The notes below the pieces were generated by a model. It was not told the DNA's origin. It searched no databases and worked only from the letters and a program-made list of their open reading frames with translations. Shown piece by piece: positions 5,767-14,900 of a stretch of DNA of 16,244 nt. Position 1 is the stretch's first letter, and every line of letters starts with the position of its first letter. Source of the DNA: an uncultured Faecalibacterium sp. (GTDB lineage Bacteria > Bacillota > Clostridia > Oscillospirales > Ruminococcaceae); contig CAKSXW010000046.1 of NCBI GenBank assembly GCA_934518555.1, positions 1 to 16,244 of the forward strand. The letters run 5' to 3'. The position numbers were made by a program, and so were the translations under genes.

Positions 5767-7107
5767 TCAGCGGCGGTGGATCTTTTTGGTAGGTTTGCGG
5801 TGGTTCCAGCCGTTCAGCAGCAGCCACAGGCCGTAGATGGCACCGCTCAGCAGGCTGAGGGCCAGCACTACCTTCAGGTACAGGCTGCCCAAAAAGGCCC
5901 GGATCTTGGCCAGGGTGAACAGCAGAGGGTTCTGGTCCACGTTCTGCCCGGCGATCAGGTCCACCACGCCGATGGTCTGACCTGCCAGCTTCAGTTCCAC
6001 GGTGCCCACCACGTCCCCCTGCTGGATGGGGGCACAGACGTAGTCCGGCAGATGGAAATACTTTTGGGTCACGGTACCGTCCCCGGTGGAGGGCAGCAGG
6101 GTCATCATGCTGTCGGCAGGGTACAGCTGCAGGGTGTCGGTGTCGGCAGAGTACCGCACCGGGATCTCTGCCAGGGCCAGGTCCGTATCCAGGGCGGCCT
6201 GGATGGAAAAGCTGTCGAAGACCCAGTCCATGAGCTTTACGGTCTCAAACAAAGCCGGGCGGCGGTTGGCCAGGCCAAAGGTATCGCAGGTGTCGGGGCT
6301 GCCCATGACGCAGAAGATGTAGGTGGCACCCCCCTGGTTGCCCCAGGAAACATAGCTCTGGGTGCCGCTGTCGTTTTTATAGGCGGCCACATCGCACATA
6401 CCACCCTGCATGGCACTGCGATAATAGGTGTTTTTGTTGCTTTTGCTCAGGGCGGCGTTCTGGCTTACCAGCACCGAGGGGGCCCGGTGCTTTTCCTTGG
6501 CAGGCATGGTAAAGGTGGGAGCCCCGGACACCTCCACAAAGGCGTCAAAGCTCATAAGGTACCGCAGGATCAGGTACATATCCACGGCGCAGGTCACATT
6601 GCCGCTGTCGATGCCGCAGGCATCGGTCCAGGTGCTGTGGGTGGTGCCGATGCGCTGAGAAAGGGTGTTCATCTGGCTCACCCAGCCCTCCAGGTCGCCG
6701 CCGCTGAGGGTGTAGGCCAAGCCCATGGCAGCCTCATTGGCGTTGCGGGTCACCATGGCATACAGGGCCTCCCGGTAGGTAAAAGTCTCGTTGGATCGCA
6801 TATCAGCGTTGCTGGTGCGGTGCACATAGTCCGAGATGGCAAAGGGCATCTGGAAGGTGTTGTCCAGCTGGTCGGCGTAGTTGGTCAGCACCAGGGCAAT
6901 GGTCATATATTTGGTAAGCCCCCCGGCGGACACCTGCCGGGTGCTGTCTTTGTCGTAGACGATGATGTTGGTGTCGGTGTTGACGATGTAGGCACTGGGG
7001 GCCTGCACCTGGTACACCGGGGTGGGGTCGAACATGGCTCCGGCAGGCAGCACCAGGCAGCCGACCAGGAGAACAAAGGACAAAACCAGTGCAAAAATAC
7101 GTTTCAT
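5767..7107 (-). CDS. D-Ala-D-Ala carboxypeptidase-like (S11/PBP5-type) protein, probably catalytically inactive
   Basis: 446-aa envelope protein. Residues 1-24 are a signal peptide (RIFALVLSFVLLVGCLVLPAGA). Residues about 35-290 have the S11 peptidase / PBP5 fold pattern (SAYIVNTDTNIIVYDKD, NEAAMGLAYTLSGGDLEGWVSQMN, IGTTHSTWTDACGID). A C-terminal domain and a membrane helix (about 402-432) with basic tail NHRKPTKKIHRR follow. Active family members trim the D-Ala of peptidoglycan pentapeptides. All three motifs are altered here: SxxK reads GLTK (G63, K66), SxN reads NAN (N122-N124), and KTG is replaced by MCD (M237-D239). A pseudoenzyme with a binding or regulatory role is thus more likely than a carboxypeptidase. 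The frame is intact with no sign of decay. The start at 7107 begins the signal peptide and has AAAGGA about 9 bases upstream; an open extension to 7200 lacks both. It is convergent with tRNA-Gln and divergent from the metallophosphoesterase. Confidence 0.88.
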   Translation of the reverse strand: MKRIFALVLSFVLLVGCLVLPAGAMFDPTPVYQVQAPSAYIVNTDTNIIVYDKDSTRQVSAGGLTKYMTIALVLTNYADQLDNTFQMPFAISDYVHRTSNADMRSNETFTYREALYAMVTRNANEAAMGLAYTLSGGDLEGWVSQMNTLSQRIGTTHSTWTDACGIDSGNVTCAVDMYLILRYLMSFDAFVEVSGAPTFTMPAKEKHRAPSVLVSQNAALSKSNKNTYYRSAMQGGMCDVAAYKNDSGTQSYVSWGNQGGATYIFCVMGSPDTCDTFGLANRRPALFETVKLMDWVFDSFSIQAALDTDLALAEIPVRYSADTDTLQLYPADSMMTLLPSTGDGTVTQKYFHLPDYVCAPIQQGDVVGTVELKLAGQTIGVVDLIAGQNVDQNPLLFTLAKIRAFLGSLYLKVVLALSLLSGAIYGLWLLLNGWNHRKPTKKIHRR

Positions 7108-7179
7108 GTGGACAATTCCTTTAAAAAGCGATAAGATAGACAGGAACACGGCACCGGCAACGGTGCGTGGAAACTCAAA

Positions 7180-7208
7180 CAGACAGCACAAGCTGTACAC
7201 TTTATAAT
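7180..7208 (+). promoter_or_regulatory. Probable promoter of the metallophosphoesterase gene
   Basis: TATAAT (7203-7208) is a perfect -10, with CAGACA (7180-7185) as a 4/6 match to the -35 at 17-base spacing. Transcription would begin near 7215, giving a leader of about 70 nt. It overlaps the -10 of the oppositely directed promoter. Confidence 0.6.
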
Positions 7209-7232
7209 AACAGGTTTGCCGGCAGGTGACAA
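7204..7232 (-). promoter_or_regulatory. Promoter of the PBP5-like gene
   Basis: On the minus strand TTGTCA (7232-7227), 17-base spacer, TATTAT (7209-7204). Transcription would start near 7197, with a leader of about 90 nt that contains a small hairpin (GCACCG/CGGTGC, 7151-7166). Confidence 0.7.
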
Positions 7233-7283
7233 GGGCTTTGGGGCTTTTGCTCCTCTTTTGCCTGCCGGCCCAGGAGGACGGGA

Positions 7284-7982
7284 ATGGTATATCTGACAGG
7301 GGACACCCACGGGGACCTGGAGCGGTTCCGGCACGGACGGCTGCGGTGGCTGGGCAAACGGGACATCGTGGTGGTGCTGGGGGATTTTGGTTTTGTGTGG
7401 GACGACAGCAAGGAGGAGCGCAAGCGGCTGGACTGGCTGCGGAAGCGGCCCTACACCCTGCTGTTTTTGGACGGCTCCCATGAAAATTATGACCTGCTGG
7501 CCCAGTATCCCGAGACGGAGCTGTTTGGGGGCCGGGTCCAGAGCCTGGGGGGCAACGTGTACCGGGTGTGCCGGGGCAGTGTGCTGGAGCTGGAAGGCAA
7601 GCGGTACCTGTGCTTTGGGGGCGCCGAGAGCCAGGACAAGGAGGAACGGGAGCCTGGGGTCAACTGGTGGAAGCAGGAGATGCCCTCCGAGCAGGAATAT
7701 GACACCTGCCTGCAGAACCTGGAGGCTTGCGGCTATCAGGTGGATTATGTGCTGACCCACGACGCCCCAAGCAGATTTTTGGATTTTACGGTGCTGGCCA
7801 GCGGCGAAAACAACCAGCTCCACGACTTTTTGGACCGCATCCTGCTGAAGCTCACCTATGATAAATGGTTCTTTGGCTGCTACCACCGGGATGTGCAGCT
7901 GTCCACCAAGAGCCGGTGCGTGTTCTGCGATGTGATCCCCATGGGGGACCGCCACGCAAAGCTGCCCCGGCGCAAAGGCTGA
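7284..7982 (+). CDS. Calcineurin-like metallophosphoesterase
   Basis: 232-aa cytoplasmic protein of the binuclear-metal phosphoesterase superfamily; substrate unknown. Motifs occur in the usual order: GDTHGD (D7, H9), GDFGFVW (D34), GSHEN (usual GNHE; H66 and N68), FGGAES, THDAPS (H159) and GCYHRD (198-203), where the usual GHxH has Cys199 in place of its first His, leaving H201. Size and motif spacing match the small YfcE/serine-threonine-phosphatase-like group common in Clostridia and their phages. ATG 7284 has AGGAGG six bases upstream, deciding the start. It is a single-gene unit between a promoter shared back-to-back with the PBP5-like gene and a terminator at 8000. There is no signal peptide or membrane segment. 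Confidence 0.9.
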   Translation: MVYLTGDTHGDLERFRHGRLRWLGKRDIVVVLGDFGFVWDDSKEERKRLDWLRKRPYTLLFLDGSHENYDLLAQYPETELFGGRVQSLGGNVYRVCRGSVLELEGKRYLCFGGAESQDKEEREPGVNWWKQEMPSEQEYDTCLQNLEACGYQVDYVLTHDAPSRFLDFTVLASGENNQLHDFLDRILLKLTYDKWFFGCYHRDVQLSTKSRCVFCDVIPMGDRHAKLPRRKG

Positions 7983-7999
7983 TGGCTTAAAATGCAGAA

Positions 8000-8035
8000 A
8001 GACCTCGCTGATTTTTCAGCGAGGTCTGTTTTTTT
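8000..8035. terminator. Terminator after the metallophosphoesterase, probably shared with ruvX
   Basis: A perfect 12-bp stem (8000-8011 with 8016-8027) has a TTTT loop, then GTTTTTTT on the plus strand. On the minus strand the stem is followed by TTCTGCATTTT, a weaker U-tract that may end ruvX (stop at 8045). Confidence 0.92.
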
Positions 8036-8044
8036 AGGGGCAGC

Positions 8045-8476
8045 TTACAGCTGGCCGGGGTGCTCCTTGCGCCAGGCCAGGTAGTCGTCCAGGATCACGG
8101 TGGCACTTACCGAGTCCAGGATCTCTTTGCGTCGGGACCCAAAGGTGCCGCTTTCGTCCAAAAGGTCGGCGGCGGCGCAGGTGGTCTGCCGCTCGTCCCA
8201 CATCCGCACCGGCAGGCCGCTCCACAGCTCCACGGTGGTGGCCAGCTTGCGGCTCCGGATGGCCCGGTCTCCCTCGGTGCCGTCCATGTTCAGGGGCAGG
8301 CCGATGACGATGAGCTCGGCCCCGATCTCCTTGGCCACCTCGCAGACCCGGGCGGCCACCTTGTTCCGGGCCTTCAGGGTGATCTGAGGGGTGATGGGGC
8401 TGGTGAGGAACTCCGTGCGGTCGCAGGTGGCAAGGCCGGTGCGGCTGTCACCATAATCCACGGCAAGAATTTTCAT
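8045..8476 (-). CDS. ruvX: Putative pre-16S rRNA nuclease / Holliday junction resolvase YqgF (RuvX)
   Basis: 143-aa RNase H-fold nuclease, the usual length for YqgF/RuvX. The family is linked to 5' maturation of 16S rRNA and was earlier proposed as a Holliday junction resolvase. Conserved motifs are AVDYGDSRTGLA with catalytic Asp7, LIVIGLPLNMDGTEG (55-69), VRMWDERQTT with D94-E95, and DSVSATVILDDYL with Asp121. The start at 8476 begins the family N-terminus (MKILAVDYG) and has AAAGGAG 6 bases upstream; the in-frame extension to 8542 runs through the promoter and is rejected. It is a single-gene unit divergent from addB and convergent with the metallophosphoesterase. Often it neighbours alaS or a DUF965 gene in other Firmicutes; those are absent here. 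Confidence 0.94.
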   Translation of the reverse strand: MKILAVDYGDSRTGLATCDRTEFLTSPITPQITLKARNKVAARVCEVAKEIGAELIVIGLPLNMDGTEGDRAIRSRKLATTVELWSGLPVRMWDERQTTCAAADLLDESGTFGSRRKEILDSVSATVILDDYLAWRKEHPGQL

Positions 8477-8513
8477 ACAAGACTCCTTTACTGTTGTGGC
8501 AAAGTTTTCTTTC

Positions 8514-8542
8514 AGTGTAGCACAGCTGCCCCGGCAATGCAA
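8514..8542 (-). promoter_or_regulatory. Promoter of ruvX
   Basis: On the minus strand TTGCAT (8542-8537), 17-base spacer, TACACT (8519-8514). The predicted start near 8507 gives a leader of about 30 nt. Confidence 0.75.
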
Positions 8543-8543
8543 A

Positions 8544-8571
8544 GAAAACCGGTGGTTTTGCCCCGGTTTTC
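8544..8571. promoter_or_regulatory. 9-bp inverted repeat at the addB promoter, candidate operator
   Basis: GAAAACCGG (8544-8552) and CCGGTTTTC (8563-8571) are exact inverted copies 10 bases apart. The element covers the -35 region of the addAB promoter and abuts the ruvX -35, so a bound protein could affect both. It does not match the LexA-type GAAC...GTTC palindrome. Confidence 0.45.
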
Positions 8572-8572
8572 G

Positions 8573-8581
8573 TGGTACAAT
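8573..8581 (+). promoter_or_regulatory. Extended -10 promoter of addBA
   Basis: TGGTACAAT is an extended -10 with no good -35 at 16-18 bases (TGGTTT at 8553-8558 is the nearest). Predicted transcription start near 8588, giving a leader of under 30 nt with GGAGGG at 8601. Confidence 0.6.
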
Positions 8582-8614
8582 AGCGGTAAAAACGGATCAC
8601 GGAGGGATCACAGT

Positions 8615-11600
8615 ATGCTGAAACTGGTTTTGGGCGGCTCCGGCAGCGGTAAGACCACCCTGCTATACAGCCGCATCAAGGCCCTGGCCCTGGCCGGGCA
8701 GCGCAGCATCCTGCTGGTGCCGGAGCAGTTCACCTCCAGCACCGAGGGCCGGGTGTATCAGGAGCTGGGGGACCAGCTTTCCGGCCTGGTGGAGAGCTTT
8801 TCCTTTACCAGCCTGGCAGAGCGGATCCTCTCGGCAGAGGGGGGCTGCGCCGTGGAGACCCTTTCGGATGCAGGCCGGGCGGTGCTGGCCCGCCGGGCCC
8901 TGGAGGAGCTCCAGGACTCGGTACAGTATTATTATCGCCACCGCCGCAGTGCCGCCTTCTGCCAGATGGCCGCCGAGACCATCGACGAGCTGAAAAGTGC
9001 CGGCCTTTCCGGCCAGCAGCTGTACCAGCTGGCCCAGAGCTGCGGAGCCGAAAAAGGCAAGCTCACGGAGCTGGCCTTGATCCTGCAGGGTTACGAGACC
9101 CTGCTGGCAGGCACCGGCATGGACCCTGCGGACCGTCTGGAACTGGCGGCGGACCGTCTGGAAGCGGCCCTGACCCGGGGGCAGCTGCCGGAGTTTTTGC
9201 AGGACCGGGCAGTGTTCATTGACGAGTTCGATACCTTCAACGCTCCCAAAAAGCGGCTGCTGGGGGCTTTGCTGGCAGCTCTGCCCTCGGTGACGGTGGC
9301 CCTGTGCGACGATGGGGCTCCCCTGGTGCCGGGGGATGCCAGCCTTTTTGCCGGAGCCAAGCAGGTGGCTGCCCAGCTGCGGCAGCTGGCCCGGAAAAGC
9401 GGTACCGAGGTCCATGCCCCAGAGCTGCTGCGCCGGGACCTGCGGCACCAGGAGGCCCCGGGCCTGGCAGCAGTGGCCCGGCTGCTGGAGGGAGAGGCAG
9501 TGGACCCCACCCCGGCCCCGGAGGTGCGGCTGTTCCCGGCCGCCAGCCGGGAGGAAGAAGCCCGGTGTGCCGCCGGCATCATCCGCCGTCTCATGCGGCA
9601 GGGGGTCCGGTGCGGCAAGATCGCTGTAGTCTGCCGGGAGATCCAGCAGTACCGGGCTGCGGTGCGGTACGAGTTCCGCATGGCAGGCATCCCTTTATAC
9701 TGCGACGAGCCCACCACCCCGGAGTTCAGCGCCCCGGCCACGGCGGTACGGGCTCTGCTGGCCCTGCTGCGAGGGGCCGACATGACCGAGCAGCTGACGG
9801 TGCTGGCCAAGACCGGCCTGTGCCGCCTGACGGAGCAGCAGGTCTGCGCCTTGGAAAACTACGCCTACACCTGGTCCCCCAATGCTGCCGCCTGGCGTGC
9901 AAAATTTGAAAAGAGCCCCCGGGGCTTTGGGGCCCAGCCCCTGGGCCCGGAGGAACAGCAGGACCTGGTCTGGGCCGAGGAGGCCCGGGCGATGCTGGTG
10001 ACGGCAGTGGACCAGCTGCGAGGCAAGGTCAGGGGCGGCAACGCCCAGCAGATCAGCCGGGAGCTGTATTTTTGCCTGAAAGAGCTGGGGGCAGAGGAGC
10101 AGCAGGGGGCTCAGGTCCAGGCCATTCGGGCAGCCCGGGGCATCCCGGCGGCAGAAGAAGCCGCCCGGGAGTGGAACGTGGTGATGGAGCTGCTGGACCA
10201 GATGGCCCGGCTGCTGGGGCAGCAAAGCGTCACGGTGCCGGAGTACGAGGACCTGTTTGGTCTGCTGCTGCGGTCCTCGGACCTGGGGCACATCCCCCAG
10301 AGCCTGGACGCTGTGGTGCTGGCCAGTGCCGGAAAGATGCGGCTGGACGCCCCGGACTATGTATTGGTGCTGGGGCTGGCAGAAGGGGAGTTCCCCTGTG
10401 CTCCGGCGGAGAGCGGCCTGCTGACCCATGCGGACCGGGACGCCCTGATGGCCCAGCAGGTGGAACTGCCGGACCGCTTTGAGAACCGGGTCATCCGGGA
10501 GCAGGTCTGCTTCTACAAGGCCCTTACCGCCCCGGCCAAGGGGCTGTGGCTCAGCTGGCCCAAGGGCCAGGGCCAGACCCTTTGTGCTGCCCTGGAGCCG
10601 GTGGTGGAGGCCTTGCACCCGGCAGCCCCGGAGCTGGAGCTGGTGGACCTGGCTGCCACCCCGGCAGATGGTCTGGACACCCTGGGAGGGGGCTGGCCTC
10701 TTACGGAGACAGAACGGGCCAGCCTGGCCCAGGCTCTGGAGGCCCCCGGAGGCCAGGAGCCCCGGGGCCTGGCGCTGCTGCACCGGATGCAGGAGGCCTT
10801 GCCCCGGCAGGTGCAGGACCTGACAGCTCTGGGGAGCCTGCTGGGACCCCGGCTGCGGATCTCCCCCAGCCAGCTGGAAAAATATTATACCTGCCGATAC
10901 GGCTACTTTTTGCAATATGTGCTGGGGCTGAAGCCCCGGCGGCGTGCGGAGCTTTCCGCCGACCAAAGCGGCACCCTGATGCACTGGGTGCTGCAAATGG
11001 CTCTGGACCCGGCCCCGGGGGCAGACAACCCCTGCGCCGGGCTCCAGCCCTACCGGGAGCTGGACGACGAGGCCATGGCCACCCTGGCCGGGCTGCTGGT
11101 GGAGGAATATGCCCGGCGGTTTTTGCCGGAGGACACCGCCCGGTTCGCCTACCTGCTGTCTCGGCTGAAAAAGAGCATGACCAGCCTGCTGTGCTACCTG
11201 CGAGACGAGCAGAACCAGTCCCAGTTCCGTCCGGTGGCCTGTGAGCTGAAGATCGGCAGCGGCCCGGACGCCGTGCCGGGGCCTTTGTACCACCTGTCCG
11301 ACGGCCGCACGGTGCAGCTCATTGGGTCTGTGGACCGGGCAGACCAGTGGATCGAGGAGGACGGCACCCGTTGGGTCCGGGTGGTGGACTACAAGACCGG
11401 CACCAAAAAACTGGACCTGAAGGAGGTCTACTGCGGCCTGGACTGCCAGATGCTGCTATACCTGTTCAGCCTGACCCGGGACGCCAGTGGGCGGTTTACC
11501 GGGGCAGAACCTGCCGGGGTGCTGTATCTGCTGGCAGACCCGGCCCCGGAGACCACCACCCGGGCCAAGGCCGCTTCCAGCGTGGAATACCAGCTGGACG

Positions 11601-11968
11601 GCCTGGTGCGAGATGAACAAAAGGTGTTTACCGCCATGGATGCAGACCAGACTGGCCGATACCTGCCCTTTGGCTACCGCAATGGGGAGCCCAGCCCTTA
11701 CCAAAAGGATAAACGGGCCGACATCGCCAAGCTCAACCGCATCCGGCTGCACCTGGACGACCTGGTGACCCAGATGGGCCAGCAGCTGTATGGGGGGCAG
11801 ATCGCCGCCGAACCCTTGGTGGTCAGTGCCAACCGCAGCCCCTGCGCCTGGTGCGATTATGATTTTATCTGCTGCCACGAGACAGGCCTGGGGGAGCGAG
11901 GGCTGGAGGCCCCTGCAAAGCCCTTTGAGCTTGCAGAAGAACCGGATGAAAAGGAGGAGCAGCCATGA
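8615..11968 (+). CDS. addB: ATP-dependent helicase/deoxyribonuclease subunit B (AddB)
   Basis: 1117-aa subunit of AddAB, the Firmicutes counterpart of RecBCD, which unwinds and resects double-strand breaks to load RecA. The N-terminus has a Walker A motif GGSGSGKTT (K13) and VPEQFT. The C-terminal half is a PD-(D/E)xK nuclease: LMHWVL, then VVDYKTG (D925, K927) with QMLLYLF after it. The cysteines of the AddB iron-sulfur cluster are present: C760 in YYTCRYGYF, and C1077-x2-C1080-x5-C1086 in SPCAWCDYDFICC, a pattern that holds the nuclease domain together. Length is normal for the family. ATG 8615 has GGAGGG eight bases upstream; the frame is open far upstream (from 8060), but that part overlaps ruvX and its promoter. 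The stop overlaps the addA start (ATGA), typical of coupled addBA operons. Confidence 0.96.
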   Translation: MLKLVLGGSGSGKTTLLYSRIKALALAGQRSILLVPEQFTSSTEGRVYQELGDQLSGLVESFSFTSLAERILSAEGGCAVETLSDAGRAVLARRALEELQDSVQYYYRHRRSAAFCQMAAETIDELKSAGLSGQQLYQLAQSCGAEKGKLTELALILQGYETLLAGTGMDPADRLELAADRLEAALTRGQLPEFLQDRAVFIDEFDTFNAPKKRLLGALLAALPSVTVALCDDGAPLVPGDASLFAGAKQVAAQLRQLARKSGTEVHAPELLRRDLRHQEAPGLAAVARLLEGEAVDPTPAPEVRLFPAASREEEARCAAGIIRRLMRQGVRCGKIAVVCREIQQYRAAVRYEFRMAGIPLYCDEPTTPEFSAPATAVRALLALLRGADMTEQLTVLAKTGLCRLTEQQVCALENYAYTWSPNAAAWRAKFEKSPRGFGAQPLGPEEQQDLVWAEEARAMLVTAVDQLRGKVRGGNAQQISRELYFCLKELGAEEQQGAQVQAIRAARGIPAAEEAAREWNVVMELLDQMARLLGQQSVTVPEYEDLFGLLLRSSDLGHIPQSLDAVVLASAGKMRLDAPDYVLVLGLAEGEFPCAPAESGLLTHADRDALMAQQVELPDRFENRVIREQVCFYKALTAPAKGLWLSWPKGQGQTLCAALEPVVEALHPAAPELELVDLAATPADGLDTLGGGWPLTETERASLAQALEAPGGQEPRGLALLHRMQEALPRQVQDLTALGSLLGPRLRISPSQLEKYYTCRYGYFLQYVLGLKPRRRAELSADQSGTLMHWVLQMALDPAPGADNPCAGLQPYRELDDEAMATLAGLLVEEYARRFLPEDTARFAYLLSRLKKSMTSLLCYLRDEQNQSQFRPVACELKIGSGPDAVPGPLYHLSDGRTVQLIGSVDRADQWIEEDGTRWVRVVDYKTGTKKLDLKEVYCGLDCQMLLYLFSLTRDASGRFTGAEPAGVLYLLADPAPETTTRAKAASSVEYQLDGLVRDEQKVFTAMDADQTGRYLPFGYRNGEPSPYQKDKRADIAKLNRIRLHLDDLVTQMGQQLYGGQIAAEPLVVSANRSPCAWCDYDFICCHETGLGERGLEAPAKPFELAEEPDEKEEQP

Positions 11969-14900
11969 GCGAACCCAGATGGACCCCGGCCCAGCAGGCG
12001 GCTATCCAGGACCGGGGCGGCGCACTGCTGGTCAGTGCCGCCGCAGGCAGCGGCAAGACCGCTGTGCTTACGGAGCGTGCTGTGCGGCTCATCACTGACC
12101 CGGAGCACCCGGTGGACGCCGACCGGCTGCTGATCGTTACCTTTACCAATGCCGCAGCCGCAGAGCTGCGGGCCCGCATCGGTCAGGCTCTGCTGCGCCG
12201 CAGCCAGCAGGAGCCCGGCAACACCGCCCTGCGCCGCCAGCGGATGCTGCTGCAGCGTGCCCCCATCTGCACCATCGACGCCTTCTGCCTGGACCTGCTC
12301 CACAAGCACTTTCAGGCCTTGGATATCCCACCGGATTTTACTCCGGCGGACCCCGGCAGCGTGGCGGTGCTGCGTACAGGGGCCTTGGCAGAGACCTTGG
12401 AGAATGCCTACCGGGACCCGGATTTTTGCGCCTTTGCAGACCTGTACGGCAAGGGCCGCACCGATAAGCCGGCAGGGGATACCATTTTGCAGGTGTATGA
12501 TTTTCTCCGGGCACTACCGGATTACCCCCGGAAGCTGGAGGAGTTTTTGGCTCCCTACCAGCAGGAAAACAGCTTTGACACCACCTGCTGGCAGCGGCTG
12601 CTGCTGGCCCAGGCGGCCCGTTATGCCCAGGCAGGCCGGGAGCTGGTGCAGGCAGCCTTGCAGGACTGCCGGGAGGACTACGCCCAGGAGCTGGAGGCTG
12701 CCTCCGGCAAAAAGACGCCTACTGCGGTCAAAAAGGCCCTGGATGCCGTGGAAGAAAAATACCAGGACGCCTACCAGCGGCTGGAAGGGGCCGGGACCCT
12801 GCTGGGGCAGGTGGAGACCCTGGCCCGGGCCGGGCAGTGGACCCCCTTGTATGACAAGCTCACCCCCTTTGTGCTGGGCATGGAGGAAGCACCGGGGCTG
12901 AAAGGCATGAGAAAGCGGCTGGCCGGAGACCACAAGGCCGCCATCAAGACCCGGGCCGATGAGGCTGCCGACCTGTTTGGGCAGGTCCTGGGCCTGATCT
13001 CTTGCAGCCAGGCGGAAGCTGAGGCAGACCGGCAGATGGCTCTGCCCCGGCTCCGGGCCCTTTTTGCCGCTGTAATGGACTTTGACGCCCGGTTCTCCGC
13101 CAAAAAGAAGGAGCGCAGGCTGCTGGAGTTCAGCGACTTTGAGCACTTTGCCTTGCAGCTGCTCCGGAGCCCCGACGGCACCCCCACCCCCCTGTGCCAG
13201 ACCATCCGGCAGAACTACGCCGCCGTGATGGTGGACGAATACCAGGACACCAACGCTTTGCAGGACGCCCTGTATCGTTGTCTGGCCTCTCCGGCAGGGG
13301 ATGACCTATTTTTGGTGGGAGACCTGAAGCAGAGCATCTATCGGTTCCGGCAGGCAGAGCCCGGCATCTTCCGGCAAAAGCTGGACAGCTGGCCCCCCTT
13401 GCCCGGAGCCGCTGCCCGGCCCCGGCCGCCGGAGGGCACCCCGGGCACCGATGCCCTGCTGGCCCTGGACGCCAACTTCCGCTCTGCACCCCAGGTGGTG
13501 GAGGGCATCAACTACTTCTTTGAGCAGCTTATGACCCCGGAGCTGGGCGACACCGCCTACGGCGACGGTCAGCGGCTGGTGTGCGGAGCCCCCGGGGCGT
13601 ATCAGGGCAGCGTGGAAGTGCAGTTTCTGCCCGACGACACGGCGGAGACCGACGCAGCCTGGGTGGCAGACCGCATCCGGCAGCTGGTGGAAGCCGGGGA
13701 GCTGGTGCGAGAGGGCAGCACCACCCGACCGGTGCGGTATGAGGACTGCTGTGTCCTGCTGGCGGCCCGGGGCGATTTTCCGGTGTATGTGGAGGCCCTG
13801 GCGGCCCGGGGCATCCCGGTGTACGCCGACGCCCGGGAGAACCTGATGGAGGCCCCCCACATCCGGCCCCTGATCGCCCTGCTGAAGGTCATCGACAACC
13901 CGGCACAGGATATCTTTTTGGCAGCGGCCATGCTGGGGCCTATGTTCGGCTTTACCGACGACGATCTGGTGCGGCTGCGAGCCCGGGGCCCGGCCCCGGA
14001 AAAGCCCAAGGACCCGGCAGCCGGCAGCCACCGCATGAGCCTGTACGGAGCGGTGCTGCAAGTGGTGCAGAGCCAGGATGCAGACCCCTTTGCCCGAAAG
14101 GTCCAGGGGTTTTATCAGCAGCTGACCGCACTGCGCCGGATGGCGCGCAGCGTCCCGGCAGAACAGCTGCTGGAGGAGATCTTTGCCACCACCGGGTACC
14201 TGGCAGCTCTGGGCGTTACAGAAAACGGAGCCCGGCGCCGGGAGGACGCCCGGCGGTTCGCCGCCTTCTGCGCTGCTTCCGGGGCAGGGGGCATCTCGGC
14301 CCTGGTACGGGCCATCGACGCCGCTGCCCAGGCCGGGTCCATCGGCCAGGACACCACCCCCAGCGGTGGGCACCCGGGGTGCGTCTCCATTATGACCATC
14401 CACCGCTCTAAGGGCTTGCAGTTCCCGGTGGTGCTGGTGGCGGACACCGGGCGGCGGTTCAACGCTGCCGACCTCCGGCAGCCGGTGCTGCTGCACCGGG
14501 ACTACGGGGTGGGGCTGCGGCTGCGGCCGGAGCAGGGAGAGGGAGCCTATAAAACGGCAGCCTACACAGCCCTTACCGAGGCCCATTTCCAGGAGCTGCG
14601 GAGCGAGCAGATGCGGCTTTTGTATGTGGCCCTTACCCGTGCCCAGGATAAATTGATCCTTACAGTGCCCCTGGGCATCGGCAAAAGCGCCAACCCCTTT
14701 GCCAAGGCGGCGGCCTTTTTGGCGGCAGGAGCCGGGGAGACCCTCCACGCCCAGGCCAACAGCTTTGCGGACTGGCTCCGGGCGGCCCTGCTGGTGCACC
14801 CCTGCGGCGGCCCCTTGCGTCGTCTGGCCGGGAACCTGGAGCTGCCCTTTGTGGACAGCCCCGGCACCCTGACCATTGGCATCCAGGAGGCACCGCCGGA

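Noticed and set aside
5554..7134. Open frame on the plus strand opposite the PBP5-like gene
   Set aside because: It reads through the tRNA-Gln gene and terminator and has His/Gly/Val-rich shadow composition; the minus-strand gene has signal peptide and fold signatures.
7104..7955. Open frame on the minus strand opposite the metallophosphoesterase
   Set aside because: No ribosome site or domain. The plus-strand frame carries the full set of phosphoesterase motifs.
8060..8614. Upstream extension of addB to 8060
   Set aside because: It would overlap all of ruvX, both promoters and the palindrome. The start at 8615 has GGAGGG and begins right at the family N-terminus with Walker A.
9695..14799. 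Long minus-strand open frames inside addB and addA (9695-11293, 13306-14799)
   Set aside because: Antisense shadows of GC-rich coding sequence with Gln/His/Pro-rich translations; addA and addB motifs fix the true frames.
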